Shown one piece after another: positions 25,786 to 34,711 of a DNA stretch of 43,054 nucleotides. Origin of the DNA: Citrobacter freundii (GTDB lineage Bacteria; Bacteroidota; Bacteroidia; Chitinophagales; Chitinophagaceae); NCBI GenBank assembly GCA_003243445.1, contig QFQQ01000054.1, forward strand, positions 1 through 43,054. Reading direction: 5' to 3'. Positions within the stretch are counted from its first letter, which is position 1; each line of letters begins with the position of its first letter. The position numbers were made by a program, and so were the translations under genes. The notes beneath the pieces were generated by a model. The model did not search any database. It saw nothing but the letters and a program-made list of their open reading frames with translations, and was not told the origin of the DNA.

Positions 25786-25793
25786 TATCTTTG
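25786..25793 (+). promoter_or_regulatory. -7 box of the LOG-family gene
   Basis: TATCTTTG matches TAnnTTTG exactly and lies 20 bp before the start codon at 25813. A -33 TTTG at the right distance is not visible; only a T-rich run occurs upstream. Confidence 0.5.
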
Positions 25794-25812
25794 CCATTCA
25801 AAATAGAACGAC

Positions 25813-26394
25813 ATGAAACGTATCACGGTTTTCTGCGGTTCCAGCTTTGGAACGGATAGGATTTTTGAAGAAGTAGCGTATCAGCTGGGGAAATCACTCA
25901 CTGAAAGAAAGATTGGATTGGTGTATGGTGGGGCAAGTGTAGGATTAATGGGAGCGGTAGCAAATGGTGTGCTGGATAATGGTGGTGAAGTCATTGGCGT
26001 CCTGCCGGACTTTCTTCAGAAAAAGGAATTGGCTCATAAGGGATTGACTGAGCTGATCATCGTGGAAACAATGCATGAGCGAAAAAAGAAAATGGACGAA
26101 CTGTGTGATGGTACGATCACACTGCCCGGAGGATTTGGCACAATGGAAGAGTTTTTTGAAATGTTGACCTGGGCGCAACTTGGCCTTCATAAAAAGCCGG
26201 TTGCGCTGTTGAATGTAAATGGATTTTACGATGACTTGCTGGCCCTTACAGCGACAATGGTAAAAAAGGGCTTTCTGAAAGAAATAAACAGGGACATGCT
26301 CATTGCAGGTTCAACAATAGAGGAAGTGCTGCTGAAAATGGAAGAATACGAAGCACCGCAGGTCGGTAAATGGATCAGGAAAGATGAGGTTTAG
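25813..26394 (+). CDS. LOG family protein (nucleotide 5'-monophosphate phosphoribohydrolase type)
   Basis: A 193-aa Rossmann-fold enzyme of the TIGR00730 group. The motif PGGFGTMEE at residues 105-113 and the ERKKKM stretch (R90-K91) are the family's nucleotide-binding and catalytic signatures, and the N-terminal VFCGSSFG phosphate loop is clear. Plant LOG enzymes release the cytokinin base from its riboside monophosphate. Bacterial members cleave ribosyl bonds of AMP-like substrates, and many are still annotated as lysine decarboxylase by error. The natural substrate here is not known. It is monocistronic, with an exact -7 box 20 bp upstream. Confidence 0.92.
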   Translation: MKRITVFCGSSFGTDRIFEEVAYQLGKSLTERKIGLVYGGASVGLMGAVANGVLDNGGEVIGVLPDFLQKKELAHKGLTELIIVETMHERKKKMDELCDGTITLPGGFGTMEEFFEMLTWAQLGLHKKPVALLNVNGFYDDLLALTATMVKKGFLKEINRDMLIAGSTIEEVLLKMEEYEAPQVGKWIRKDEV

Positions 26395-26483
26395 CGGATT
26401 ATTCAGATCGGAACGGTCTATGGAACGCATATTATAAGAAGTATAAGAACTCAGAACGTAGCAATACGAAAATATTGATTCGC

Positions 26484-27335
26484 TTATTCGCCATTGAAAT
26501 TTTTCCTGAAAGCGTTCGGTGTATCTCCCGTTTTCGAAACAAACAGACGGTTGAAGTAAGCCGGATCTTCATATCCTAAGTTATAAGCAATCTCCTTCAC
26601 GGACATTGCGGAATAGGTTAGCAGTCTCTTTGCTTCAAGAATGATCCTGTCTTTGATGATCTCATTGGGTTGGTTGAGATTCAGCCGGTGAAATTTATTG
26701 GAAAGTGTTTTTGGAGCCATAGCCAGCAGATCTGCATAATCAGCCACACTGTGTTTTTCACGAAAGTGAATCTCCACCAGCCTGCTGAAATCTCTGAAAA
26801 AATCAACCTCGGTTGCAGGAGCTTTATTTATATCGCCAAGGTTCTGCTGTTTCCAGATGCGTGTGGTTCGAATGATCAGCTGTTTCAGGTAAGTACGGAT
26901 CATCTCTTCCTGTGAGCTTTCTCTCAGTTCAAGTTCTTCTTCTATATGTTGAAGGTATTGCTCGATCACCGGCTGCTCTTTCGCGGAAATAGGTGTCATC
27001 GGCATCGAATAAATATTATTGAACAACAAACCATCGCAGGCAACTTCGTGGTCGTGGATCTGTACGCAATAAAAATCGCGGTTATAATAAATGAAGGAAG
27101 CTGTCCCTTGCCCTGCTGCAACTAATTCGGCATATTGATTACTGTTGACAAAGAACAGGCTTGGGCGAGTAGTTTCGAACTGCTTGAAATCCACCTTCAG
27201 GATTGATCCGCCCGGCAGGTAGAATATCTTTATGTATGGCTTGTGTTTCTCATCGTTCACTTTATCAATATTTCCAGCGTGAATGGGCATAAATCCGAAC
27301 TTCTTGTAATTGGATTCAAAGAAACTGTCAGACAT
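26484..27335 (-). CDS. AraC family transcriptional regulator
   Basis: This 283-aa regulator has a variable N-terminal cupin-like sensor domain (about residues 20-150, including KPYIKIFYLPGGSILKVDF) and a C-terminal AraC double HTH (about 175-280), with SVKEIAYNLGYEDPAYFNRLFVSKTGDTPNAFRK as the second HTH signature. I set the start at 27335 (MSDSFFES) rather than 27356. An exact minus-strand -7 box, TATCTTTG (27361-27354), covers the upstream ATG, so the longer version would begin inside the promoter. The target genes are unknown. The neighbour on the same strand, separated by the MITE-like element, is the DUF6882-like gene. Confidence 0.9.
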   Translation of the reverse strand: MSDSFFESNYKKFGFMPIHAGNIDKVNDEKHKPYIKIFYLPGGSILKVDFKQFETTRPSLFFVNSNQYAELVAAGQGTASFIYYNRDFYCVQIHDHEVACDGLLFNNIYSMPMTPISAKEQPVIEQYLQHIEEELELRESSQEEMIRTYLKQLIIRTTRIWKQQNLGDINKAPATEVDFFRDFSRLVEIHFREKHSVADYADLLAMAPKTLSNKFHRLNLNQPNEIIKDRIILEAKRLLTYSAMSVKEIAYNLGYEDPAYFNRLFVSKTGDTPNAFRKNFNGE

Positions 27336-27353
27336 ACAACGAAGAGTTTGAAA

Positions 27354-27361
27354 CAAAGATA
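27354..27361 (-). promoter_or_regulatory. -7 box of the araC-type gene
   Basis: Minus-strand TATCTTTG is an exact TAnnTTTG match. Its upstream (-33) region falls inside the terminal repeat of the element at 27370-27596, which offers TTGG about 17 bp before the -7 box. The element may thus have replaced the native -33 region. Confidence 0.5.
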
Positions 27362-27369
27362 CCCGGATA

Positions 27370-27596
27370 TTAATTAACCCAACTTGTCAGTTAAAGGTAT
27401 TATGGTAATTCGATGGCCGATGACCGATGGCTGATGGCCGACTTAACACCGTTGAAGGGCATAACCCAGCGATAGAGCGATAAAGTGGTCGATAAGATAA
27501 ATGACCGTCAGTCAAAAGAGAGCAAATCGGCTATCAGTCATCGGTCATCGGCCATCGAACTGCTTTGAGGTATAACTATCAAGTTGGGTTAATTAA
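27370..27596. mobile_element. 227-bp MITE-like element with nested inverted repeats
   Basis: The ends TTAATTAACCCAACTTG (27370-27386) and CAAGTTGGGTTAATTAA (27580-27596) are a perfect 17-bp terminal inverted repeat. A second inverted pair of 33 bases (27409-27441 and 27527-27559) matches with two differences and is made of tandem CGATGRC-like units. No ORF is inside, so it would need a transposase supplied in trans. Ends of TTAATTAA suggest a TTAA or TA target, but target duplication cannot be distinguished from the repeat itself. The right end provides the last codons and stop of the gene at 27589-28137. Confidence 0.8.
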
Positions 27597-28137
27597 GCTT
27601 AGTAAGATCTGTCCAGCAGATCGTTTTGAATATAAAGAAAGAATACAATTGTCCGTTTGAAGAAGGAGCCCGGTATGCGCCTTTGGCCTGCATGAGATAT
27701 GCGGCAATCGCAGTCATTTGCCAGGCATCGGGCTCTTCTGCCTCCCATTGAGGGGTTGTCAAAAGTTCAAAATTGCGTGCTTGTCCAAAATCACGGACCA
27801 TTGTAATTTCAGATCTTACTTTTTCCTGGACATGGGGATTGTCCCAAGCCCAAAGCCATGTATTTGACTTTAGAGAGAAAGAACCGACATCTTCAAAATC
27901 GATACGGAGTTTGTCTGCTTCATTATCGCTGAAAGTTAACACGCCGGTCACCTGATCGTAATACCAGCGTTTGTAATCGCCAAGCTTAAAAACTGATTGA
28001 CAATTTTGTTGTTTTTCGCGCAGATAATCGTAGGCTTTATCCGAAAGTTCAGCAAATGTGAGGTTTTGCGGCAGTAAAGCTGTGTGGTCTTTTTTTTCGG
28101 GTTTATCTCTGCGGTTAAAAAAAGAAAATAGCCCCAT
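27589..28137 (-). CDS. DUF6882-like protein
   Basis: A 182-aa cytoplasmic protein with no signal peptide. The segment KSNTWLWAWDNPHVQEKVRSE (about residues 90-110) and the downstream region ending in AIAAYLMQAKGAYRAPSSNGQLYSFF resemble DUF6882-type proteins, in which a W-W-A-W core is conserved. The N-terminus MGLFSFFNRRDKPEKK is typical of small cytosolic proteins. Function unknown. The last codons, AAG CTT AAT TAA, run into the terminal repeat of the MITE-like element, so the final one or two residues and the stop come from the insertion. The protein may have been slightly longer before it. Downstream on the same strand is the AraC gene. Confidence 0.6.
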   Translation of the reverse strand: MGLFSFFNRRDKPEKKDHTALLPQNLTFAELSDKAYDYLREKQQNCQSVFKLGDYKRWYYDQVTGVLTFSDNEADKLRIDFEDVGSFSLKSNTWLWAWDNPHVQEKVRSEITMVRDFGQARNFELLTTPQWEAEEPDAWQMTAIAAYLMQAKGAYRAPSSNGQLYSFFIFKTICWTDLTKLN

Positions 28138-28367
28138 GCATTAAAGATAAAAAACAATGTCATTAAATGGAAGTGTTCTTATACTTATTTAAGGTTGTGA
28201 ATGAAAGAAAGGGAAAAGATATGGTGTTTGATGCTTCGGCGCTTGAATATGGCCTTATTATACAAATCAATGCCGGGTTGTGAAACCGATTACAGGATCT
28301 GAAGCCGGATCGCTGTCATTAGGCCCCGACAGCAACCCGGCTTCAAACCAGTTTAAACATCGATCTA
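28138..28367. other. Intergenic region with mutually exclusive hairpins
   Basis: There is no gene here. Read on the minus strand, just after the lipoprotein stop, one long arm (GAAGCCGG, GGTTG, GCTGTC) can pair with GACAGC...CCGGCTTC immediately downstream (plus 28301-28344), or with CAACCCGGC further on (plus 28273-28281). The two pairings exclude each other. There is no T tract, so it is not a standard terminator. Confidence 0.45.
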
Positions 28368-31300
28368 TCAATTGCTACACTTACCGTCTTTGATATCCTG
28401 TACTGTTGGATTGTACGCGTTATTCAGCACTGTATATCCCCCAGTGTTGCCATTTCCGGTAACCATCTTTGTTATGCCGCACAAATTTTTCAGCGATATG
28501 TTCTCACTTATATTGATTCCATAGAATTGACCTTCTACATTGGCGAGTCCGTTCACATTTAGAAGCGATTTGTTTTGTGCCAGTGTTACCCCGTTCTTCA
28601 GAGATTTGATCTTTTCCAGTCCGTCAACGCTTGTCAACGCATCATTACGGGTTATATACACACTGATTGCCTGGGTCAGTTTTGCAAAACCTTTCAGATC
28701 GACAAGTTTCGGGTTTTCCTGAATATTTATCGTCCTGTTCTCAACCAGTCCGCTGCTGGTCAGCCTGGCAAAACCATTTAAATTAACCAGTCCCGTTCTG
28801 ATGATCCTGAAATCCTGGCCAATTGTTTCAAGATTACTAAAGCCTGATATGTCTGTGAGATTTAATCCGCCGATATAAAAAATGGTACCAACGGACTTCA
28901 ACTGGCTGAATCCCTTTATTTGCGTCAATGGCCCCTTATAGTCAGCGCCGGCAACCATTTCTATACCGAGGCCAAAGGGTAAACTGGTTAGTTTATTAAA
29001 TCCGTTGATCGATTGGGTTTTTATTGCGGCACCAGCTAACCCACCATTGCCTATACCCAGATCTCCGTTTACCGATTCAAGGTTATTGAATCCATCGAGG
29101 TGAAGAATGTTAGGACAGTAATCGATAGTAAACTGTCCGGAACTTTTCAACGCGGGTAGATCAAACTCTGTCAGCGCCGTCATCGCTTCGTACCCTCCCG
29201 TCATAAGAACCCCGTTTGGAGCTTTTTCCAGCAAATTCATGTTGACGGAAGCAAGCTTGGGGTTGTGATCGAAAATGATAGAACCTGCTTCCTTCAATTT
29301 CGGATAGCTTACACTTGTCAAGGCAAGATTGTCTTTGATTGACACTGCGCCAGTTGTCATCGAAGGAAAATTTATCGTTTTCAACGCCGGATTCAGGTGA
29401 ATACTAATTCCGCCGGTTATGAGCAGTTTTTCTGCTAAAGGATTCAGGTCAGTGAGCAATGTATTTCTGGTAATGCCTACACTGCTCATTTCCGTGTTGA
29501 TATTGATACCGTTCAGACTTGTCAGTTTTCCGCATTGGTCAATATTCAGTTGCCCTGTCGGAATAATATTCTTCAATCCGGCTAGCGTTGTCATCTCTGG
29601 ATTATCAACCAATACGATCCCCCAGCTTCCCAACGTGCCGCTTGCGTTGGCAAAAGTATTCAGATCAGTCAGCAGTGTATTGGAGATCTCGATAGTGAAG
29701 CACTTATTGACCGATTTCAGATTTGGTATGGATAAGGTTTTCAACAATGGATTTCCGGTGATGGAGATCCCGTCGTTGCCCAGGGTGCCGATTTCTTCAA
29801 CAGTCGGAAGAGTTAAAGATGCCAGCCCGAGATTATTGTTGACATGAATTCCCTGCATGTACTTATTGCTCAATTTAGGAAAAGAGGCAATGGTCAATTG
29901 ACTGCTGGCCGCAATCGTTAAAGAAGTCAGGCTTTCAAGCTCAGCCAGGCCTCCTAAGGATGTGACCGGTGCTCTGAGATCAAGTCCCCAGATTTTTTTG
30001 AGGCTTGTAATTCCACTCAGATCTGACACATTAGCGATATAGAGAATGCCGTTGACAGTGTTATAACCAGAATCGATAAAGGCCTTCAATGTTGCGGCGC
30101 TGTTGATAGCATAATTTCCATTGAATACTTTCCCGTCATTCACCGGAGGTGTATTATCCTCGCAAACCTTCACCGGATCCTGGATCATGTATGCAACGGA
30201 AGGATTGACTTTCATCGAAAGATCTTTTGTCTTCTTTCCGGTTTGAAGATCATATACTGTTAGTATCACATTGTCAACCCGGTTTGGCAGGGCGTTATAG
30301 AACACATATTGCGCAGTAAACCGGCCTTCGGTTCCAAATACCGGTGAAGTGGTTGTTTTTACAATGGTATTACCGCTGCGCATGGACATATATACATAGC
30401 CCCGTGTCACCGGCTGATTGTTGCAATTAACAGCTTTACCATTTACATTCACGATAGTTTCCCCGTTTCCACCTCCACCGCCGCCGGTTCTTGGAATGGT
30501 GATCGTTACTGTTGTAGGTGGATTTGTCGGTCGTACTTCCACCGTTACACTTTCCTGCTCTGTTGCAAATTGTGGCCCCGGAGGCGGAACATCATCTGCA
30601 TTCGGTGAATAGTTCGGATTCGTCGGGTAGTCCGGGCCGCCAGGCTGAACGGGTGTGACGGTGATTTCCATTACATCAGAAATACTAGGAAAGGGAAAAG
30701 TTACGGTGCTTGTTGACGTCGGTGGATTAGAGTTAGCATTACGCGTTGGAGGTGGAAATGTATTACTGTAAAGTGTATTTCCGGTTGCTTTATCGCGCGC
30801 AGTCAGTTGGAAAGTGGGCGGATTCTTCATAATGTCATCAATAGAAACCTGGTCCGTGTTATTTATTTTAGACAAGATCCACTGAAGAATAAAGGGAAGA
30901 TTCATAAAATCAAAAAAGTGATCATAATTCCACACGGAGAAATGCGAAACCTGGCCTACATACTTCCCGTTCTGATAAGTCCCGGTACCTTCTTCTTTCC
31001 ACACACCTTTGGTTTCATCAAAATACCACATCGGGATCGTGGAGGAAGCTTTTGCACGCAGATTAGCTGGAACCGGAAGAGAAATGGTGACTTTTTTTCC
31101 TGCAGCGATCGTCAATTTTTTACCATTGTTATCAAGCAGATCGATGTGGGACATGCCCATCGATACAAGCGTGCCGCGTTTGTTTGCGGCATTATCCGCA
31201 GCCATATCTCCAGGGATGCGCGCGAAGAAATCACCAATGGTGGGGTTGATATAATTTGCCACAACATTTACCTGCCCGGTATAATCTTTAATTGCTCCGG

Positions 31301-31757
31301 CAGGTAGCTCCACTCTTGTGCCACCTTTTGATTCTACCGCGCCGCCGGTTGCTGCATTGATGGTGCCAATGCTTTTCTGCGCCATCATTTTGATCAATGG
31401 AGGTTTGGATAGTCCATTTTTCACAGGTTGAAAGATCCGGGAACCCTGGAAGTAACCTGTTTTTGTCGCAGTGATATAGGCGCGGGCCTGATCAAGCTGT
31501 ACATCTGTAAGAAAATAAACGCCATTTTCATCGGTGGTAGTGACGGAGCCGCCGCCACTGATGGTTACGCCACTCAGCGGTTTATCAGCTTCGTCAACAA
31601 TGCGGCCAAATACGCTCGTATTTATTTTTACACCTTCAACGGGCACACCAGGAATCGTCGGAGGTATTTCACCACCTGGCACATCATGATTTTTCTTGCA
31701 GCTATCATTGAGCAAGAGGATTATTAGAAAGGTGAAGAGAATAGAAAGCTTTTTCAT
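28368..31757 (-). CDS. Large lipoprotein with CarboxypepD_reg domain and receptor-L-like repeats
   Basis: A 1129-aa surface lipoprotein. The N-terminal signal MKKLSILFTFLIILLLNDSC has Cys20 as the lipidated residue. A carboxypeptidase-regulatory-like fold (VFGRIVDEADKPLSGVTISGGGSVTTTDENG) comes next. A beta-rich region follows with GTRVELPAGAIKDYTG and FSVWNYDHF, a common pairing in Bacteroidota lipoproteins. A Gly/Pro-rich linker (GGGGGG) leads into a second small beta domain. From about residue 600 to the end there are many imperfect units of 20-25 residues of the kind L.S......L...I.I..N..L..L, which resemble the leucine-rich receptor L domain or a beta-solenoid. It is probably a binding or adhesion protein. 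Start 31757 is chosen because the upstream reading frame adds 29 residues ahead of the lipoprotein signal. It is monocistronic and divergent from the GH127 gene. Confidence 0.82.
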   Translation of the reverse strand: MKKLSILFTFLIILLLNDSCKKNHDVPGGEIPPTIPGVPVEGVKINTSVFGRIVDEADKPLSGVTISGGGSVTTTDENGVYFLTDVQLDQARAYITATKTGYFQGSRIFQPVKNGLSKPPLIKMMAQKSIGTINAATGGAVESKGGTRVELPAGAIKDYTGQVNVVANYINPTIGDFFARIPGDMAADNAANKRGTLVSMGMSHIDLLDNNGKKLTIAAGKKVTISLPVPANLRAKASSTIPMWYFDETKGVWKEEGTGTYQNGKYVGQVSHFSVWNYDHFFDFMNLPFILQWILSKINNTDQVSIDDIMKNPPTFQLTARDKATGNTLYSNTFPPPTRNANSNPPTSTSTVTFPFPSISDVMEITVTPVQPGGPDYPTNPNYSPNADDVPPPGPQFATEQESVTVEVRPTNPPTTVTITIPRTGGGGGGNGETIVNVNGKAVNCNNQPVTRGYVYMSMRSGNTIVKTTTSPVFGTEGRFTAQYVFYNALPNRVDNVILTVYDLQTGKKTKDLSMKVNPSVAYMIQDPVKVCEDNTPPVNDGKVFNGNYAINSAATLKAFIDSGYNTVNGILYIANVSDLSGITSLKKIWGLDLRAPVTSLGGLAELESLTSLTIAASSQLTIASFPKLSNKYMQGIHVNNNLGLASLTLPTVEEIGTLGNDGISITGNPLLKTLSIPNLKSVNKCFTIEISNTLLTDLNTFANASGTLGSWGIVLVDNPEMTTLAGLKNIIPTGQLNIDQCGKLTSLNGININTEMSSVGITRNTLLTDLNPLAEKLLITGGISIHLNPALKTINFPSMTTGAVSIKDNLALTSVSYPKLKEAGSIIFDHNPKLASVNMNLLEKAPNGVLMTGGYEAMTALTEFDLPALKSSGQFTIDYCPNILHLDGFNNLESVNGDLGIGNGGLAGAAIKTQSINGFNKLTSLPFGLGIEMVAGADYKGPLTQIKGFSQLKSVGTIFYIGGLNLTDISGFSNLETIGQDFRIIRTGLVNLNGFARLTSSGLVENRTINIQENPKLVDLKGFAKLTQAISVYITRNDALTSVDGLEKIKSLKNGVTLAQNKSLLNVNGLANVEGQFYGINISENISLKNLCGITKMVTGNGNTGGYTVLNNAYNPTVQDIKDGKCSN

Positions 31758-32009
31758 GCTTAAGGCTTTTGGGGTTGTGATTAAATGACGATACAAAAAT
31801 GTGCGGATTAAAGGGGGAGAGAAATACCGAATTTGTAGTAGCATGATCTCTTGTATAGTTATTTTACGATCTCCGGAATTTCTTTCTGCTGCTGGCTTTT
31901 TAAATCGATGAATTTTTTATGAAAGACGCTGATAAAATGAAAGCAACCTAATCTCTTGGGTCTATCTTATCTTTATTACTCTATACCTAATCATCAAACG
32001 AGCTTAACG

Positions 32010-34520
32010 ATGCGATTTTCTGCAAAACGTGTTTTGACTTTCTTATCCGTTTGTACTTTTTCCTTATCGGTATTCGGGCAAACAACAGGCAACTTCAATC
32101 GTGCCCCTCTTAAGTCAGGGACATATATCCAGCTACCGCTTGGAAGCATTAAGGCAAAAGGATGGTTGCTGAAGCAGCTGGAGTTACAGCGCGACGGCGC
32201 AACCGGCCATGCGGAAGAATTATACCCGGGGAAAAACGATCTTGGTAAAGATGCTGATTGGCTTGGTGGTGATGGCAACTCATGGGAGAAAGCACCTTAT
32301 TATCTGAAAGGCCTTGTTGCACTTGCTTATACGCTGGATGACCAGGCGCTGAAAGTCAGAGCGCAAAAATGGATCGACTATACATTGGACCATCAGCAGG
32401 AAAACGGGTTGTTCGGTCCGCCAAAAATGAAAGACTGGTGGCCAAAAATGCCATTCATGTATGCGCTTCAGAGTTATTATGAAGCAACGAACGATAAAAG
32501 AGTGATCCCGTTTCTTTCAAAGTATTTCAGATACGAATTGGCAAATCTTGATCAGGATCCTTTACGTGACTGGGGAAAATCCCGTGCTGCTGATAATATC
32601 GAAATGGTCTTGTGGGTATATAATCAAACAGGTGAAGCTTTTTTGATAGAGCTGGCGAACAAATTAAAAACGCAGGCTTATCCGTGGGCAGATATTCACA
32701 ATAAGAACCAGTTCTTTTATAATGGCCGTGATTTTCATACCCGTCACATGGTAAGCGTCGCGCAGGCATTGAAATTTCCCGCCGTCTATTCGCAGATCGA
32801 CTCTTCCGCATACTATACGGAGGCTATGAGAAATGGAATCGCATTTCTGATGCGTGATCATGGTCAGCCGCAGGGTGTGGCTGCAGGTACGGAAATGGCT
32901 GCAGGTAAAAGCTCGATCCAGGGCGTTGAAACCTGCACAGTTGTTGAATGGATGCAAAGCCTCGAAACAGCTTACCGTATTTTGCATGATGCTGAATTGG
33001 GTGATCAATTGGAAAAGATCGCATTCAATGCATTGCCTGCACAATTTAGCCGCGACTTTAAAAATCATTCCTATTACACATTACCTAACCAGGTGCAAAG
33101 TTTACCCGGTCCCCATGGCTTCAACCAGGACTATGGAAACGGGATTGTACCGAGTGCTTATTCCGGTTATCCCTGCTGTCGTTACAACATGCATATGGGC
33201 TGGCCATATCTTGTAAAGAACAGCTGGAGTGCAACACCCGATGGTGGCTTGTCTGCCACTGTGTACGCACCAATGGAAGTATCAGCGGTAGTGGCAAAGA
33301 ATGTAAAACTTAAGATTGATGTGGTGACGGATTATCCATTTGAAGAACAGATCCGTTTGAAATTATCACTTTCCCGTTCTGCATCCTTCCCTTTGTATTT
33401 ACGCATCCCGGGCTGGTGTAGTTCTCCATCTATCACGATTAACGGAAAAGCGGTGCCAGATCTGGAAGCCGGGAAGATTGTAAAGCTTAACCGGAAATGG
33501 AGTGATAAGGATGAAGTTATATTGAATTTTCCCATGAAAGTCAGCGTACATTCACAAGTGAACAATGGCGTGAGCATAGAACGGGGCCCGCTCGTATACG
33601 CTCTGAAAATTAAAGAAGATATAAAGATCGGACGTGAATTTGCAGTCAAGGGATTTTATGAAACAGAGATCACGGCAGGCTCTCCATGGAATTACGGATT
33701 GATGCTTTCCTCCCGGGATGGTGCTGGTGTAAAGGTTGAAAAAACATCAATGCCCGTAAATCCCTTTATACAGCAAACAACACCTGTGATATTAAAAGTT
33801 CAGGCAAAGAGAATTCCCGGCTGGACGATGGATTATAATAATACGGCAGCGATGGAAGTTCCTTTTAGTCCCGTTACGTCCGGTGAACAAACGGAAGAGA
33901 TCACTCTTGTTCCTTTCGGATCGGAAAGTCTGCGATTGAGTATTTTCCCTACAATCGGTATTCCTTCATTTGAAAGCAAATTGTACCGGCAAAATTTTGA
34001 TGGAAATACCAGTGATGGTTGGGTAATGTATGGCGGTGGTTGGTATTGTAAGGATGATAAATTGCATGTTGTGGCGAATGAAGATGGCGGGTCCGGACCA
34101 GGCTCCAAGATGATCGCTACAAATACAAAGTTTGCTGACTTCGAATTGACAGCTGATATCAGCGTGAATACGCCTGGCGGTGATGGTGGAATATTGTTCA
34201 GGGTATCCGACGCTGCAGTGGGTGCGGATCTGTACAAAGGATATTATATGGGGCTGAATGCTGAAACTGGAACAATACAGATTGGCAAAGTCAGTAACAA
34301 GCAATGGATCATGCTTTCTTCGGCGAAGTTTCCGATGGAGTTGGGAAAAGCGTATGGCGTGAAGTTAAAAGCCATTGGAGATAAATTCGAAGTATTCATG
34401 AGTGGAACGTCAGAGCCGGTACTGACAGTATCTGACAAACACTATGATTCGGGGAGTATAGGGGTTAGAGCATATAAGGCGCTGATGACGGTGGATAATA
34501 TTGAAGTGAAAGCGAAATAA
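32010..34520 (+). CDS. GH127-type beta-L-arabinofuranosidase with C-terminal lectin-like domain
   Basis: This is an 836-aa exported glycosidase. The signal peptide ends near VFGQ (residue 24). The catalytic (alpha/alpha)6 part shows the cysteine-dependent metal site of HypBA1-like enzymes: E307 and C309 in GVETCTVVEW, and C389-C390 in YPCCRYNMHMGW. HypBA1 uses Glu338, Cys340, Cys417 and Cys418 around a zinc, and the spacing here is nearly the same. A beta-sandwich follows. From about residue 655 there is an added concanavalin-like domain (WVMYGGGWYCKDDKLHV ... FADFELTADISV ... GGILFRVSD) like DUF1080 or laminin-G modules. It likely removes L-arabinofuranose from plant glycans or glycoproteins. 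The start at 32010 fits the signal peptide; the ORF extends 18 codons further upstream. Confidence 0.87.
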   Translation: MRFSAKRVLTFLSVCTFSLSVFGQTTGNFNRAPLKSGTYIQLPLGSIKAKGWLLKQLELQRDGATGHAEELYPGKNDLGKDADWLGGDGNSWEKAPYYLKGLVALAYTLDDQALKVRAQKWIDYTLDHQQENGLFGPPKMKDWWPKMPFMYALQSYYEATNDKRVIPFLSKYFRYELANLDQDPLRDWGKSRAADNIEMVLWVYNQTGEAFLIELANKLKTQAYPWADIHNKNQFFYNGRDFHTRHMVSVAQALKFPAVYSQIDSSAYYTEAMRNGIAFLMRDHGQPQGVAAGTEMAAGKSSIQGVETCTVVEWMQSLETAYRILHDAELGDQLEKIAFNALPAQFSRDFKNHSYYTLPNQVQSLPGPHGFNQDYGNGIVPSAYSGYPCCRYNMHMGWPYLVKNSWSATPDGGLSATVYAPMEVSAVVAKNVKLKIDVVTDYPFEEQIRLKLSLSRSASFPLYLRIPGWCSSPSITINGKAVPDLEAGKIVKLNRKWSDKDEVILNFPMKVSVHSQVNNGVSIERGPLVYALKIKEDIKIGREFAVKGFYETEITAGSPWNYGLMLSSRDGAGVKVEKTSMPVNPFIQQTTPVILKVQAKRIPGWTMDYNNTAAMEVPFSPVTSGEQTEEITLVPFGSESLRLSIFPTIGIPSFESKLYRQNFDGNTSDGWVMYGGGWYCKDDKLHVVANEDGGSGPGSKMIATNTKFADFELTADISVNTPGGDGGILFRVSDAAVGADLYKGYYMGLNAETGTIQIGKVSNKQWIMLSSAKFPMELGKAYGVKLKAIGDKFEVFMSGTSEPVLTVSDKHYDSGSIGVRAYKALMTVDNIEVKAK

Positions 34521-34542
34521 TTAAACAAAGTTTTTAGTTGCC

Positions 34543-34580
34543 CGGCTGGTCTTTTCTGATAAAAGAAAGGACCAGCCGCT
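34543..34580 (+). terminator. Terminator after the GH127 gene
   Basis: CGGCTGGTCTTTTCT and AGAAAGGACCAGCCG pair across a short loop with one G-U or mismatch position. It is followed by CTTTTATT, about 25 bp past the stop codon. Confidence 0.75.
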
Positions 34581-34680
34581 TTTATTGAGCACATCAAATA
34601 CTGCCAGCATTATTTTGAAAAATCATCGGTTTGAAAATCAATTGTTTAATAGTATTTTTTAATCAACTCCCTTAAATTTA

Positions 34681-34711
34681 TTTGGCTACTATATTTATAG
34701 TACTATTTTTA
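34681..34711 (+). promoter_or_regulatory. Bacteroidota-type promoter of the blaI-M56-tlpA cluster
   Basis: TTTG at 34681-34684 and TATTTTTA at 34704-34711 (one mismatch from TAnnTTTG) are separated by exactly 19 bp. Transcription would start near 34717, 15 nt before the blaI start at 34732. Confidence 0.6.

Noticed and set aside
27409..27559. Repeated GATGRC units that might suggest a CRISPR array
   Set aside because: Units are contiguous, with no spacers and no regular repeat length, and the whole lies inside an inverted-repeat element with no cas genes nearby.
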